Assembly: GCA_003427395.1 (NCBI GenBank)
Contig: BFEA01000333.1
Location: 792,934 to 830,571, forward strand
DNA length: 37,638 nt
Source of the DNA: Chara braunii
Taxonomy: Eukaryota; Streptophyta; Charophyceae; Charales; Characeae
Direction: 5' to 3'
Position numbers and translations under genes: made by a program. Positions 10,583-19,261 of the stretch are shown piece by piece. Within the stretch, counting starts at the first letter, position 1. Each line of letters starts with the position of its first letter. A model generated the notes under the pieces. It was not told the origin of the DNA. It saw nothing but the letters and a program-made list of their open reading frames with translations, and did no database searches.

Positions 10583-10696
10583 CTGTCGTCCCCCAAACAT
10601 ACACACCCTGAGAATGGTTGTAGTATGGAAGCCATCTTTGCAGCCTGGCTTCGTGACTGTGAGGGTGTGCTGTGTTGTGTTTGGGGGTGGCGGGTA
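10583..10696. mobile_element. Palindromic MITE, copy E (GCACCCT subtype)
   Basis: The left arm CTGTCGTCCCCCAAACATACA pairs with the right arm, whose inverse is CCCGCCACCCCCAAACACAA. Inner blocks CACACCCT and AGGGTGTG are complementary. TA lies at 10695-10696. The left end reads GA instead of TA. Confidence 0.72.
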
Positions 10697-11249
10697 GCGC
10701 TCGCGGGTGGTGTCTGGAGTACTGATTTTGAAGGGTTGATGTGGGTGGTCCTGAGTCCTCTGTTGAGTGTCGGTTGGGAGAAAGCGTGCTGTTCCGTCCT
10801 TGTCAGCTTCAAGGATTGTTGACGTGGGCTTGGGGCACGAGATCGATAGTATGCCCAGTGGTGAAGCTGTGTGCTTTTTTTTGCACAGAACTGCACGAAA
10901 AACAAAAACTGGAAGAACAGGACATTGCCCGCTGGGGAAAAGATAAAAAGAAAAAAAAAAGAAAAAGAAATAAATGACGTTTACTGCCAGATGTCGACGG
11001 GAGTATTCTTGCCAGCTACTCTGTTGGAACAGGGCGGTGATTTTTCCTTCTTCTTCGGTGCGGACGTGGCGAGTGGATGTGTCATGGCTCATGGCGTTTT
11101 CTTTTTTTTTTTTTTTTTTTTTTACACATGGCGTTTTTCTCTGGTGGTGTGGGATCTCTGGGTCATGTTTCACTGAATGTACGTCAGAGAAATTCTCTCC
11201 GAAGTCTGTATGGCGAGCTCCCTGCAATAAGTTTTGGGCCATGAAAAGG
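10697..11249. other. No gene recognised; A-rich and T-rich tracts
   Basis: Contains an A/G-rich tract (about 10938-10972) and a run of 22 T (11102-11123). No retroposon body is recognisable next to either. The ORFs crossing the tracts are chance. Confidence 0.5.
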
Positions 11250-11340
11250 AATAATAATAAACTACTACTACTACTACTACTACTACTAATAATAATTATT
11301 ATTATTATAATAATATTATAATAATAATAACAATAATATT
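11250..11340. repeat. Compound trinucleotide microsatellite (ACT)n / (AAT)n
   Basis: ATAATAATAA, then about nine ACT units, then mixed AAT, ATT and ATA units. It encodes artificial Ser/Ile homopolymers on the minus strand. Confidence 0.92.
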
Positions 11341-11764
11341 TTGTGGAGCTCCACCTTCCGGCCCTTTCGGGGCTATTACGAAAATGGAAGAGTACTGCTC
11401 TTGTTTCCAACATTCACAGAGTTGTGGTCTGATGCTTCACACCGTTGTTTAGGGAATATGCTTGGCCAAGGAGAGACTGTGCAACCGCTTCTTCAATTTG
11501 ATGCACGCGAGAACGGCTGCTGTAGGCGCTGCCCCCTTCGGAACTGAAAAACACCGCAAAATACTGGGCCTGCATCGAGAAGAAAACGTACGTGACTCTG
11601 CAGTCGAGCCCTCATCTATGTCCGGAAAACTCCGAGAAGTAAGGCTGTGAAGCACAACCCTAAGTCTCTTTCGAAAATCGTCGTTAGGCTTGCCGCGGCA
11701 GTGTTTCTGGGAAAGTGGCTGTCGGCGAGGACAAGTTTGGTGGTACCCTTTCTTTTTTCATTTT
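11341..11764. other. No gene recognised
   Basis: Short unrecognised ORFs only. The T-rich end (11747-11765) leads into the A-tail side of the next retroposon fragment. Confidence 0.45.
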
Positions 11765-11805
11765 ATAAAGCCCAGGTTGTTGTAGAGGCCAGATTACAGA
11801 CACAC
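11765..11805 (-). mobile_element. A-tailed retroposon family S2, 3'-end fragment (copy a)
   Basis: T-rich DNA followed by AAGCCCAGGTTGTTGTAG and AGGCCAGATTACAGAC. The same module, always next to a T run on the plus strand or an A run on its inverse, recurs at about 18190, 32475 and 33134. Read on the minus strand it is the 3' end of a SINE-like element ending in an A-tail. The body is cut off 15 bp later by the adapter junction. Confidence 0.65.
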
Positions 11806-11820
11806 ACGGTAGTTGCAATC

Positions 11821-11858
11821 CTGTCTCTTATACACATCTAGATGTGTATAAGAGACAG
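11821..11858. other. Nextera/Tn5 mate-pair junction adapter (sequencing artefact)
   Basis: 11821-11839 is CTGTCTCTTATACACATCT, the 19-bp hyperactive Tn5 mosaic end used in Illumina Nextera libraries. 11840-11858 is its perfect inverse, AGATGTGTATAAGAGACAG. The head-to-head 38-bp dimer is the junction sequence formed when mate-pair fragments are circularised. It is not native DNA. Sequence left and right of it need not be adjacent in the genome, and a missed adapter may have built this join. Confidence 0.97.
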
Positions 11859-11890
11859 CTCTACATCCATATCCACGAGGGCACTTCTTT

Positions 11891-12020
11891 TTTTTTTTTT
11901 GAAAACAAGGCTCCAATCTATTCGTGGGGAGCAGCACGTGCTGGGAACCGGGCCCAGCGTCCCATATGGACATGGACATAGAAGTATAAGCGTTTGAGAA
12001 ACCGAGGCCATGACAGCAAT
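11891..12020 (-). mobile_element. Short A-tailed retroposon family S1, copy a (CACGAATAGA subtype)
   Basis: A T run (11888-11900) is followed by GAAAACAAGG and the family core at 11911-11967. Read on the minus strand the core contains GGGACGCTGGGCCCGGTTCC, then CAGCACGTGCTGCTCCCCA, then CGAATAGATTGGAGC and the A-tail. Upstream of the core on the minus strand, TGGCCTCGGTTTCTCAAAC resembles the matching part of copy f at 36390 and could be a degenerate Pol III A box. The adapter junction lies only 30 bp from the tail side. Confidence 0.78.
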
Positions 12021-13099
12021 ATAGTCAAAGTTAAAAAACGACTCAGAAACCCCCCATCAATCCTCTTTACCTCACTCCGGCAAGCCTTACAGCAGCAGAG
12101 CCACCATCTCCGCTGCTGCTGTACCCTAACTCCATCCTACGAGCTAGTCCCTACACTAGTAGGACGCTTAATATCCAACCGTCAACCCCTCTCACCTTTT
12201 CTTGAAAAAATAAGAAGACCTCCCCCTGCCAGCGTTGATTGCCCCGGAAACCAGGGGATTAACTGAGCAGGGACGATCGTAATAGTAGGCAAAATTTGGT
12301 AAATATTTTGGAAAATATGAAAAAACATGCAACCTCTGGAACAGTCAACCTAAAAAATTCTGCCTCCATCATCGAAAGGAAAAACCTCAATGGAGTTAAT
12401 AGCAAGTGGCAGGTACCCGCTTAGATACTTGGCGCCAATCACATCCACCCCCATTCCCTCCATCCCAGTCACTTCCTCACTCTGTCCTTGTAAAGGGTTT
12501 CAGAGAACCACTTCTCAGCAGGGGGCGAGCACCATCATACCCCGGAGTTCCTTGCCCCCACAAGAACTCCAGTCTCCGTCCTCAAGGGGGTGAACTACTA
12601 GCGCTACCCGACGCCAATCGCGCCAGGGCTTGCCCACATCAGGCGGTACCCATTGGGCAATCTAAACTACCCAACGCCAATCACATCTGATACGGGCTTC
12701 CCCTAGCCGGTACCCGTCACACAAACCTATTCCATCCCCTCTCTGTCCTTGCAAAGAATAATTTCATGCTCCTTCCCCGACTTCAAAGCAATCTCCAAAA
12801 CTCTACAGGATACTTTACTTGACTACCAAAGCAGCACGTGCTTTCAGAAATTGACAAGTTTGCTCTTTTCAGCCTTCGAAAGGTATTGATGTGCTGGAGC
12901 CTTGGAACGCCTCCCCTCCCCCTTTCTGCGTACACTTTTTACGACAGGACTTTATGTCCAATGATGTGTCTGGCTGGATTTGTAGACAGGTACATCCAGG
13001 AAAATGCTAGTGTGAGTACATCTATCTGTGGAGCGCACGTAAGTCAAAGTGCATTTGGCTGCCTTTGTGGAGCGATGCGTCCACACTAGTCTTATGCCA
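12021..13099. other. No gene recognised; diverged ~280-bp direct repeat
   Basis: Bases 12412-12505 and 12640-12765 share GGTACCC, GCCAATCACATC, CCCTCTCTGTCCTTG-like blocks in similar order, suggesting an old tandem duplication. The stretch is C-rich with short ORFs only. Confidence 0.45.
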
Positions 13100-13222
13100 T
13101 ACCTGGATGACATTCGTCACCCAAACGCAACGTACGGTCATATTTTGTTCCTGTATTTCGACTGAACAATACGCCATATACAGCTATAATGACCGTGCGT
13201 TTAATTCAGGTTGAGGAAGGTA
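13100..13222. mobile_element. Palindromic TA-flanked MITE, copy F (CGTACGGTCATTATA subtype)
   Basis: TA lies at 13100-13101 and 13221-13222. The left arm contains AACGCAACGTACGGTCAT. The right arm, inverted, reads CCTTCCTCAACCTGAATTAA, then CGCACGGTCATTATAGCTGT. The inner CTGTATTTCG and ATACAGC blocks are complementary. This is one of the longer copies (119 bp). Confidence 0.78.
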
Positions 13223-13307
13223 GGCGTGTCCTAAATTTATCTGACTGCAATCAAGGCCAGACCCTGATGAATCTGATTGCAATCGACTCCAGAGCTTCGC
13301 CGACAAA

Positions 13308-13369
13308 GTCCACTTGCGAGTACGTCCTTAGTGGGAGAGTCCACTTGCGAGTATGTCCTTAGCGGGAGC
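13308..13369 (+). repeat. 31-bp tandem duplication
   Basis: GTCCACTTGCGAGTACGTCC and its variant with TATGTCC start at 13308 and 13339, each followed by TTAG(T/C)GGGAG. Confidence 0.88.
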
Positions 13370-13775
13370 ACAAATTTATCCACGCGGAAGTCGTAGTGTG
13401 TCCGCACATGTGGTCCTGTGTGCTGACCTGTGCATCCAAGAAAGCCTTTCTGTGCGGGAGCCCCTTTTTCTACTTCCATCCGGTTGCATACCCTATCAGA
13501 TGAAATCGGAGTCGTCACATCAAACTCGGCCGCGGCCAACTGTGAAACGGCTGGTAAGTGCAAAGGTGGGGAGTAACCGATACACGTATGGCACCACTGC
13601 TCTCTCCCAGTGTGCCTATGAAGCTTGACGTCTCGGGGGCGGTGTGTATGGTGTCGGACTCTGGCGAATCGCGGTGATAATGCCCAAGAGCATCTGAGTA
13701 AACACTACTAAACAGGCTTTGTGACTGAAGATAGAAGAAATGGACGAGGCTCTGCCAAAAATAGAAGAAGGCAGT
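13370..13775. other. No gene recognised
   Basis: Short ORFs only, with no recognised motif or repeat partner in the window. Confidence 0.45.
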
Positions 13776-13831
13776 TAAAAAAAAAAAGAAAAAAAAAAAA
13801 GAAAAAGAAAAAGAAAAAGAAAAAGAAAAAG
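13776..13831. repeat. A-rich tract with (GAAAAA)n
   Basis: Run of A interrupted by single G, ending in five regular GAAAAA units. Such patterned tails are common at the 3' ends of plus-strand retroposons, but no body is recognisable on its left. Confidence 0.85.
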
Positions 13832-13837
13832 GAACTA

Positions 13838-13898
13838 TCAAATGGTGTAGCCAACGCGCTTTTGAAATACAGACCGGAGTTCAAATCTTGATGCAATC
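13838..13898 (+). other. tRNA-like sequence, possible SINE head
   Basis: TGGTGTAGCCAACGCG resembles a degenerate tRNA A box and GGAGTTCAAATCTTGATGC resembles a B box (GTTCAAATC) about 33 bases further on, the usual spacing. I cannot close acceptor or anticodon stems, so it is not called as a tRNA gene. It could be a tRNA-derived SINE head. Confidence 0.3.
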
Positions 13899-13991
13899 AG
13901 ATGAACAGAACAATAGAATACAAAGAATACTGACTTACCTGGAGCCTATCACTGGAGCCCATCAGTCAATGATTATATCTCGAGGCCGGTG

Positions 13992-14019
13992 TTTTTTTTT
14001 TTTTTTTTTTTTTTTTTTT
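13992..14019. repeat. Poly-T tract
   Basis: Run of about 28 T followed by CCCCAAAAG. A second T run lies at 14098-14112. Confidence 0.88.
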
Positions 14020-14512
14020 CCCCAAAAGAAAGAACAAATGAAATGAGGAAGTGCCGAAGAAGATGGGCTGCGAGAAGAAACAGCCCTCTAACGCCCTTTT
14101 TTTTTTTTTTTTGGTTTTACCTCCGCCGAGTTTCAGACATAGGAAGTGTGAAGCAGAACAACCGAAAGGGTACGGCAACAGTTGAGGAAAAAGGTGCAGT
14201 AAGGGACACATGCTAGGTCTATCTGAGATGTATCTGACCGCATTTACAGCTGGACTTGGATGCATCTGGCCACAATTATCTCCATAAGAAAGCAGAAAGG
14301 AGAAAAAAAAGCTTTGGCGGCAGGAGCGAGTTCCACCTTGCAACCACTCCTGAGCTCTCTGCCTGTTTCTGATGTCCTATTTTGCCAGGGGTTTGCTGGG
14401 GGGGGCCCCTCTATTGCAGACAGTAGAAGCCTAGAAGGGGTGGCTTTGTAGGGCCCCTCTCTTCCACCCCTCTCCCCCCATAATCAGTAATAAAGGGGTA
14501 ACCGTTTTCACA
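14020..14512. other. No gene recognised
   Basis: Short ORFs only. A G8 run lies near 14400. No recognised domain or repeat partner. Confidence 0.45.
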
Positions 14513-14571
14513 TCAGAGAGGACTTACCCTACCCGGTAGGGTAAGTCCCGGGTAGGGTAAGTCCTCTCTGA
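14513..14571. repeat. Perfect 22-bp inverted repeat with an internal third arm
   Basis: TCAGAGAGGACTTACCCTAC (14513 onward, 22-bp arm) is matched exactly by its inverse at 14550-14571. The 15-base spacer carries a further GGTAGGGTAAGTCC, so the left arm can pair with either of two right arms. The element is too short to carry a gene. It may be the core of a foldback element. Confidence 0.92.
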
Positions 14572-15007
14572 GTGCATGAACTGCTTATCATTAGTTGTAG
14601 ACGTGTGTGAATTTGTGAAACTCTCTTCTTCTTCTTCCTTTGGGGCAACATCACAGACATCTCACGAAGAAAGAGAAAAAAAAAGGTTGCGCTCTGAAGC
14701 TTCCCAGATTCGTGGCCAGATTCATGCAGTCCAGTGAAATACTACCTTTATATTTGTGGAACCTTGTCGGCTTCCTTCCTCCCTCCATTTGGATAAGCCA
14801 TAGCCCATGGAAATGCGAGATGGCACTGGGACCGGGCCCAGGCCCGCTAGGAGGAGGATAGAGCTACCTACCATGTATGGTGCCAATTGTTCCCAGACCG
14901 CAAAGATTTACCGATCTCCACTCGTGACCGTGACGTGCCATGAACCGGCTTTCATGCAACCTACCCTCTGCCGGTGGGCTAATCGCCAGATATACTGTCT
15001 CTCTTGC
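14572..15007. other. No gene recognised
   Basis: Short ORFs only. GGGACCGGGCCCAGGCCCGC at 14829-14848 loosely recalls the S1 core word but lacks the rest of the family. Confidence 0.45.
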
Positions 15008-15162
15008 TTTTTTTTTTTTTTTTTTTTTTTAAGCCCCTTCATAAGCCCACTACCCCCACGGTGGTAAGAGAACCGCAGGAATTGAGGGTCTCTTTGTCGG
15101 GCTGCTCCATCTATTGGTGGGGAGCGGCACCTGCTGGGAATCGGGCCCAGCATCCCATTGAC
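15008..15162 (-). mobile_element. Short A-tailed retroposon family S1, copy b (CACCAATAGA subtype)
   Basis: T run (15008-15031), about 75 bases of intervening sequence, then the S1 core at 15105-15160. On the minus strand the core reads GGGATGCTGGGCCCGATTCC, then CAGCAGGTGCCGCTCCCCAC, then CAATAGATGGAGCAGCC. In this subtype the body continues past the core before the A-tail, as in copy c at 18379. Confidence 0.72.
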
Positions 15163-16075
15163 ACGTCATGAAGCACAAAGTTTTCTGTTTGTTTTCCTAG
15201 GGCTTGTGGGCATTTCTGTTCACACCCTGGGGCTCCCTGTTTCTCTGGAGCTGCTAATATTCCCTTCCCTTGTCAGAGCGCCCTTTTTCTGTTAACCCAG
15301 GCCTGTTGTGCAGCCCCCCTGAGACTCAGTGGGCTCTAGTTGGTTGGGTGATATGATACTCTCTCTTGCTCTCGTTGGAGAAAAAACTTCAAAAAAGCAG
15401 ATTTATTATGGGACTCTCGACGAGGCGGTGGAGCTCAAACTTCAACCCGGTGACGGTTCTGGGACCACAAATACCGAGCTTTGGAAAATCACCTCACAGG
15501 CTCACCGAGCCTCTGGGCCCATCCCCGAGCTTCGGAACCATTAATTAGAAAACCCGAAGGGCTTTTTGGAAGTAATAGTACCGTGTGCACTCTGTGTATG
15601 GGTGACAAGTTTTTTTTTTTTTTTTTTTGCAATTTTTAATTTTAAAGACAAAAAAAATGCAGGCTTGTCGTCTCCTCATATGGGGGAAAGCTGCATTTTT
15701 ACTATGCTATTATCTTCCCTCATTATTGTACCTCACACTACCTACCCTGCGCCCCCACCCCCGAGACATGGTCTGGAACTTAATTTATCCTAACATAGGC
15801 AACCCGTATGGTACCCGATACCAACTAGAAGGTCCAAGGTTTAGGGCCAGGAGAGGGCCACGGTCATCGACTACGGAAGGGGAAGGACAACTATACTACC
15901 CCTCAAGTCTACTGACTACGGTGTCAAGTTTCATTGAAAAGGCCTTTGGGAAGTTTGGGTCTCATATAAACGGCATGAGAAATTTCTGAAAATTCAGGCC
16001 TCCATTAACCTTCTCTCCTTTGCGAAAAACAAAAAGAAAAAGAAATTACAAAAACAGTTGTCTTTTGAAGCGCAC

Positions 16076-16078
<3 letters not shown>
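15163..16078. other. No gene recognised
   Basis: T run at 15610-15628. Short ORFs only, with no recognised motif. Confidence 0.45.
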
Positions 16079-16164
<86 letters not shown>

Positions 16165-16165
16165 N

Positions 16166-16222
<57 letters not shown>
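16079..16222. repeat. (GA)n microsatellite with one unresolved base
   Basis: Near-perfect GA repeat of about 144 bases with a single N at 16165. The N marks a probable assembly join, so the true length is unknown. Confidence 0.96.
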
Positions 16223-16224
<2 letters not shown>

Positions 16225-16255
16225 CCCAGCGATTCAGCCACGTGGAGCGAGTTGT

Positions 16256-16333
16256 CTGATGGCACACTGCACCAAAGTAGCCGGGATTGTCTTTCTGATG
16301 GCACACTGCACCAAAGTAGCCGGGATTGTCTTT
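16256..16333 (+). repeat. 39-bp perfect tandem duplication
   Basis: CTGATGGCACACTGCACCAA begins at 16256 and 16295, and the 39-bp unit (ending GGGATTGTCTTT) is repeated exactly. It lies immediately after the GA microsatellite. Confidence 0.93.
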
Positions 16334-16385
16334 CTCTATCCCTCCCTTCCTCTCTCTGTGCCACTCGACAGGATTGTATCTCACA

Positions 16386-16520
16386 CTATTCGTCAGATGT
16401 ATACGTTTGAGCTCAGAAGTAGGCTGCTACTGAGTATCTCGTGCTATTCGTCAGATGTATACGTTCGAGCTCAGAAGTAGGCTGCAACTGAGCTCGAACG
16501 TCTACGTCTGACGAATAGCG
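16386..16520. repeat. Direct repeat plus long hairpin
   Basis: CTATTCGTCAGATGTATACG starts at 16386 and 16444 (period 58), each followed by GAGCTCAGAAGTAGGCTGC. The second copy then meets its own inverse: 16442-16473 pairs with 16489-16520 (TGAGCTCGAACG, then CTACGTCTGACGAATAGCG). This gives a roughly 32-bp stem with few mismatches and a 15-base loop. Confidence 0.9.
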
Positions 16521-17131
16521 TCAGAGACACAAAAGGGGTTGAAATCCACTTTCTGGAAGGCGATCACTACAGCGCGCAAAAAACTACCTCGGATGTTCAA
16601 TGCTCAGCGTGTGCAAAGGGGGAGTTTTGACTCAAGCTCTGTTTGATAATCCGAGCGCCTGAAACCAGCAGGGTGAGCCGTTTGCAGCAGATGGCTCAAC
16701 AGGCACTTTCTGCCAGGTGTGGGTCCGTAGACGAATATCAACGATTGCGTCGATTGGTGATTTCTGGTCCTCCCTTCTTGGAGGATGGCTTCCCATAAGG
16801 GAGTCGAGAAGTCAACCGAGGCTTCAAAGGGTGGAGAAGCACAGAGCACAGGCGACTGCTGCTGGATGCCACTGAACCACGTTGATGCGAACATCTTGGG
16901 CCAGATGGCCTGGACCTGCCAGGTTGCAGCGGGCGAAGAAGAAAAGGACGCGGTTTGGAAGATGATGAAGATATGACCGAGGAGCTTCAGAAGGATTGAA
17001 CGTTGGCGGTGCGAAGCTCACACAACGGACTGTCGCCGGTGGGTGAGGAAGTGATCATGCTGTGGAGTAACCGCTCGCCGACTCGAGTGGTAGAAGTTAA
17101 GGAGAAACTCAGAGCTCTTCGAACAGCAACC
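16521..17131. other. No gene recognised
   Basis: Short ORFs on both strands, none over 100 codons and none with a domain I recognise. Confidence 0.45.
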
Positions 17132-17240
17132 TACCGTTTTCCCCCGAATACAATGTACAGTCATTACATCCGTCTTTGGCATACGTTTCAGTCTAAATGC
17201 AGCTATGGGGATCGTGCTTTGTATTTGGCGGAAGAAGGTA
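17132..17240. mobile_element. Palindromic TA-flanked MITE, copy G
   Basis: The element is 17134-17238, with TA at 17132-17133 and 17239-17240. The left arm is CCGTTTTCCCCCGAATACAA, then TGTACAGTCATTACA. The right arm is the inverse of CCTTCTTCCGCCAAATACAA. The central half contains TTTCAGTCTAAATGCAGCTA, shared with copy H. Confidence 0.85.
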
Positions 17241-17815
17241 GATCGGCAGAGTTCCACTCAAATAACTCTGTATTTTTTCCTCTAGCGTGGGGTCGGATCT
17301 CTTCCAGACAGAAGCGCTGAACGACTGCTGTAGGACGACGTGGTGATATCTCAGGTTACGAGTTTCCATAGAGGGAGAGGAGGACCCCAGCCGCCAGTGC
17401 GTTGCCTAGATGGCAGGCGACACTAAATGGCGACTTACCAAATCCGGAAGGAGGAGCAGTTCGAAAAATTTTATGGAATATCTCAACGACCCTCCCGAAT
17501 GGCGACCAAGTAAGTACCCTCAGGCTAGTATTCTCGATGTTCGTCATTCCATCTGCAGTCTGGCTGGCTCCTAGCTAGAGGCATGTCTGTGGAAGTCAAA
17601 TGCTCAAGATGGTCCACATTCATGCCGGTAGATTCGGGTAGAATCAACTCGCCACCTTTGGTGGGAGTGCCCTACCTCGCTCGAACAGAATCGATCCGGA
17701 CATCGTGGGACTACCATCGGAGGCAGAGTGGGGAGTCGAGGGATAGAGTGGGAAGAACGCTGGGTTCGGCTGGAGTTCTTGCCGACAGAGCAGTCGGCAT
17801 TCGCAGGAGAAGGTC
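17241..17815. other. No gene recognised
   Basis: Sequence between two MITE copies. Short ORFs of unremarkable composition, and no recognisable repeat. Confidence 0.45.
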
Positions 17816-17907
17816 TACCTTCTTCACCGGAATACAACGTACGGTCATCATAGCTGTATTTGGGGTATCTTTCAGTCCAAATACATGTATAATGGCGGAA
17901 GAAGGTA
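17816..17907. mobile_element. Palindromic TA-flanked MITE, copy H (shortest)
   Basis: TA lies at 17816-17817 and 17906-17907. The left arm is CCTTCTTCACCGGAATACAA, then CGTACGGTCATCATAGCTGT. The right arm ends TGGCGGAAGAAGG. At 88 bp it lacks part of the right arm compared with copy C, suggesting internal deletion. Confidence 0.85.
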
Positions 17908-18157
17908 GTCGGATGGATGTTCATGGCACACATGAATCTGCCAACAATTTTTGAAAAACGACTCGGAGATTGCCTGCATGGTAGCAGAAAAGGCAGAACA
18001 GGCAGAGTTCGACTTTGGTCTTGCATTTGGTCTTCTTTCATTTATAGCAGAAGTTACAGGTAGCATTCGAGTGACATAGTACATACTGGGCACCCGGCAG
18101 AAGGGTGAAGATGTGCTGCCTGCATTGTCAGATCAGCCAACTATACTCTAAACTCTC

Positions 18158-18235
18158 TTTTTTTTTTTTTTTTTTTTTCAACAAAAAAAAGGCCAGGGTG
18201 TTGTAGAGGCCAAGGACCAGACCCGCGGTGATTCC
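18158..18235 (-). mobile_element. A-tailed retroposon family S2, copy b
   Basis: A T run (about 18158-18178) and an A run are followed by GGCCAGGGTGTTGTAGAGGC, then CAAGGACCAGACCCGCGGTG. This matches the inverse of copy d (33119-33165) over about 45 bases. The A-tail belongs to the minus-strand orientation. Confidence 0.7.
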
Positions 18236-18236
18236 T

Positions 18237-18335
18237 GGGGCTAGGTCCCACTTACACGAATTAAGCGATATTGACTGTAGATTGCAAAGATCAACGGCCA
18301 GAATCTCTTAATCAGTGCAAGTGGGACCTTGCCCC
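18237..18335. mobile_element. Palindromic foldback element next to S2 copy b
   Basis: Arms GGGGCTAGGTCCCACTTACAC (18237-18257) and GTGCAAGTGGGACCTTGCCCC (18315-18335) are inverse with three mismatches. The pairing continues inward through GAATTAAG and CTTAATC. No ORF and no clear target duplication. It is probably a small MITE or a structured end of the neighbouring retroposon. Confidence 0.65.
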
Positions 18336-18344
18336 TGGTAGCGC

Positions 18345-18530
18345 TACCATGTATCATTCTTATTACTTCGTGTGCTCATGGGACGCTGGCGGCTGGACCC
18401 ATTTTCCAGCAGGTGATGCTCCCCACCAATAGATGAAGCAGCCAGCAATAGGCCTACTCGGGGGGGGCTGCGGGGTTGCTTATATCATCCCCCCCCCCTG
18501 GTAGTCCTGAAAAAAAGGGAAAGGGGGATG
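18345..18530 (+). mobile_element. Short A-tailed retroposon family S1, copy c (CACCAATAGA subtype)
   Basis: Core 18379-18438 reads GGGACGCTGGCGGCTGGACC, then a diverged middle, then GCAGGTGATGCTCCCCACCA, then ATAGATGAAGCAGCC. The sequence continues G/C-rich to a short A-rich tail at 18509-18524. Upstream GGTAGCGCTACCATG may be the degenerate 5' head. Confidence 0.65.
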
Positions 18531-18595
18531 GAGCTATGTGGCACACATGGTACATGGACTTTTTTTTTTTCATTTTTTGGGAAACAACGCGAGCG

Positions 18596-19254
18596 GGGGT
18601 GAAGTCCCACCGCCCAAGTTTAAGTTTAGAAAACGTAATGTGTGACACCATTTTGACATTAATAAATTCGAAACAAGAAATAAAAAAACTGAAAAAAATC
18701 GCTAGAAACAGCTTTTCTCCTTATTTTTTATTAAGTAACTCGGAGAAATGAAACACGTCTGGCACAGTCGGAGTGAATGTCTCCGTGGAAAAGGGAACTT
18801 CCCGTGGTGAGGGGACAGGAGGTCACCATTCGTAAAATGGACAGGGACAACATGGATGGCCAGATGCGTTCATTGCCCAAAGAAGGACGAGAGTTTGATG
18901 CGAGAGAGCCAAACAGAGCTGTCAGAGCTCCTCCTTTTCAGGGTGCAATGATGTCTTAAAAAAAAAAAAAAAGAAAGGCAAATAAGTTGAGAAATGTACC
19001 CTACCCTCTGTAGGGTAGTTTTCTCAATGGAAAATGGTTTCCTGTCCAAACGGAAAGGGCCAAAGCATACGACAAAACGGATTTCACGTCAACGAAAAAA
19101 TGTACAAAACGACCAAATCTAATAGGTTATTCTCCTGTATTTTGGTACCCTTAGATTCTCAATACATCAACGGCAGAGCTCCGTCCCACCATGCCACCCG
19201 CGATAGAAAGCTCAGCGGTGAGAAAACTCGACTTCGGCGGTGGGACTTCACCCC
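18596..19254. mobile_element. Terminal-inverted-repeat DNA element (~660 bp)
   Basis: The left end GGGGTGAAGTCCCACCGCC (18596) and the right end GGCGGTGGGACTTCACCCC (finishing 19254) are perfect 19-bp inverses. The match extends inward with AAGT. The interior has no ORF with a transposase domain, only a small hairpin (TACCCTACC with GGTAGGGTA-type arms near 19000). No target duplication is obvious at these ends, so the superfamily is undetermined. The right end abuts a decayed LINE fragment. Confidence 0.72.
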
Positions 19255-19261
19255 GGATGCT

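Noticed and set aside
10031-11413. A 460-codon minus-strand ORF, the second longest in the window
   Set aside because: It runs through a trinucleotide microsatellite (poly-Ser/Ile), two A/T tracts (poly-Lys, poly-Phe) and palindromic MITE copy E. Its length comes from low complexity, not from a protein. Only 10101-10550 is kept as a low-confidence remnant.
11794-11979. Small ORF containing SYTHLDVYKRQ
   Set aside because: This peptide is the translation of the Nextera junction adapter, not a natural protein.
14513-14571. Telomere-like CCCTA words
   Set aside because: The spacing is not that of a TTTAGGG or TTAGGG array; the words belong to a short palindrome.
16005-16480. Ser-Leu and Arg-Glu dipeptide ORFs
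   Set aside because: Pure translation of the (GA)n microsatellite.
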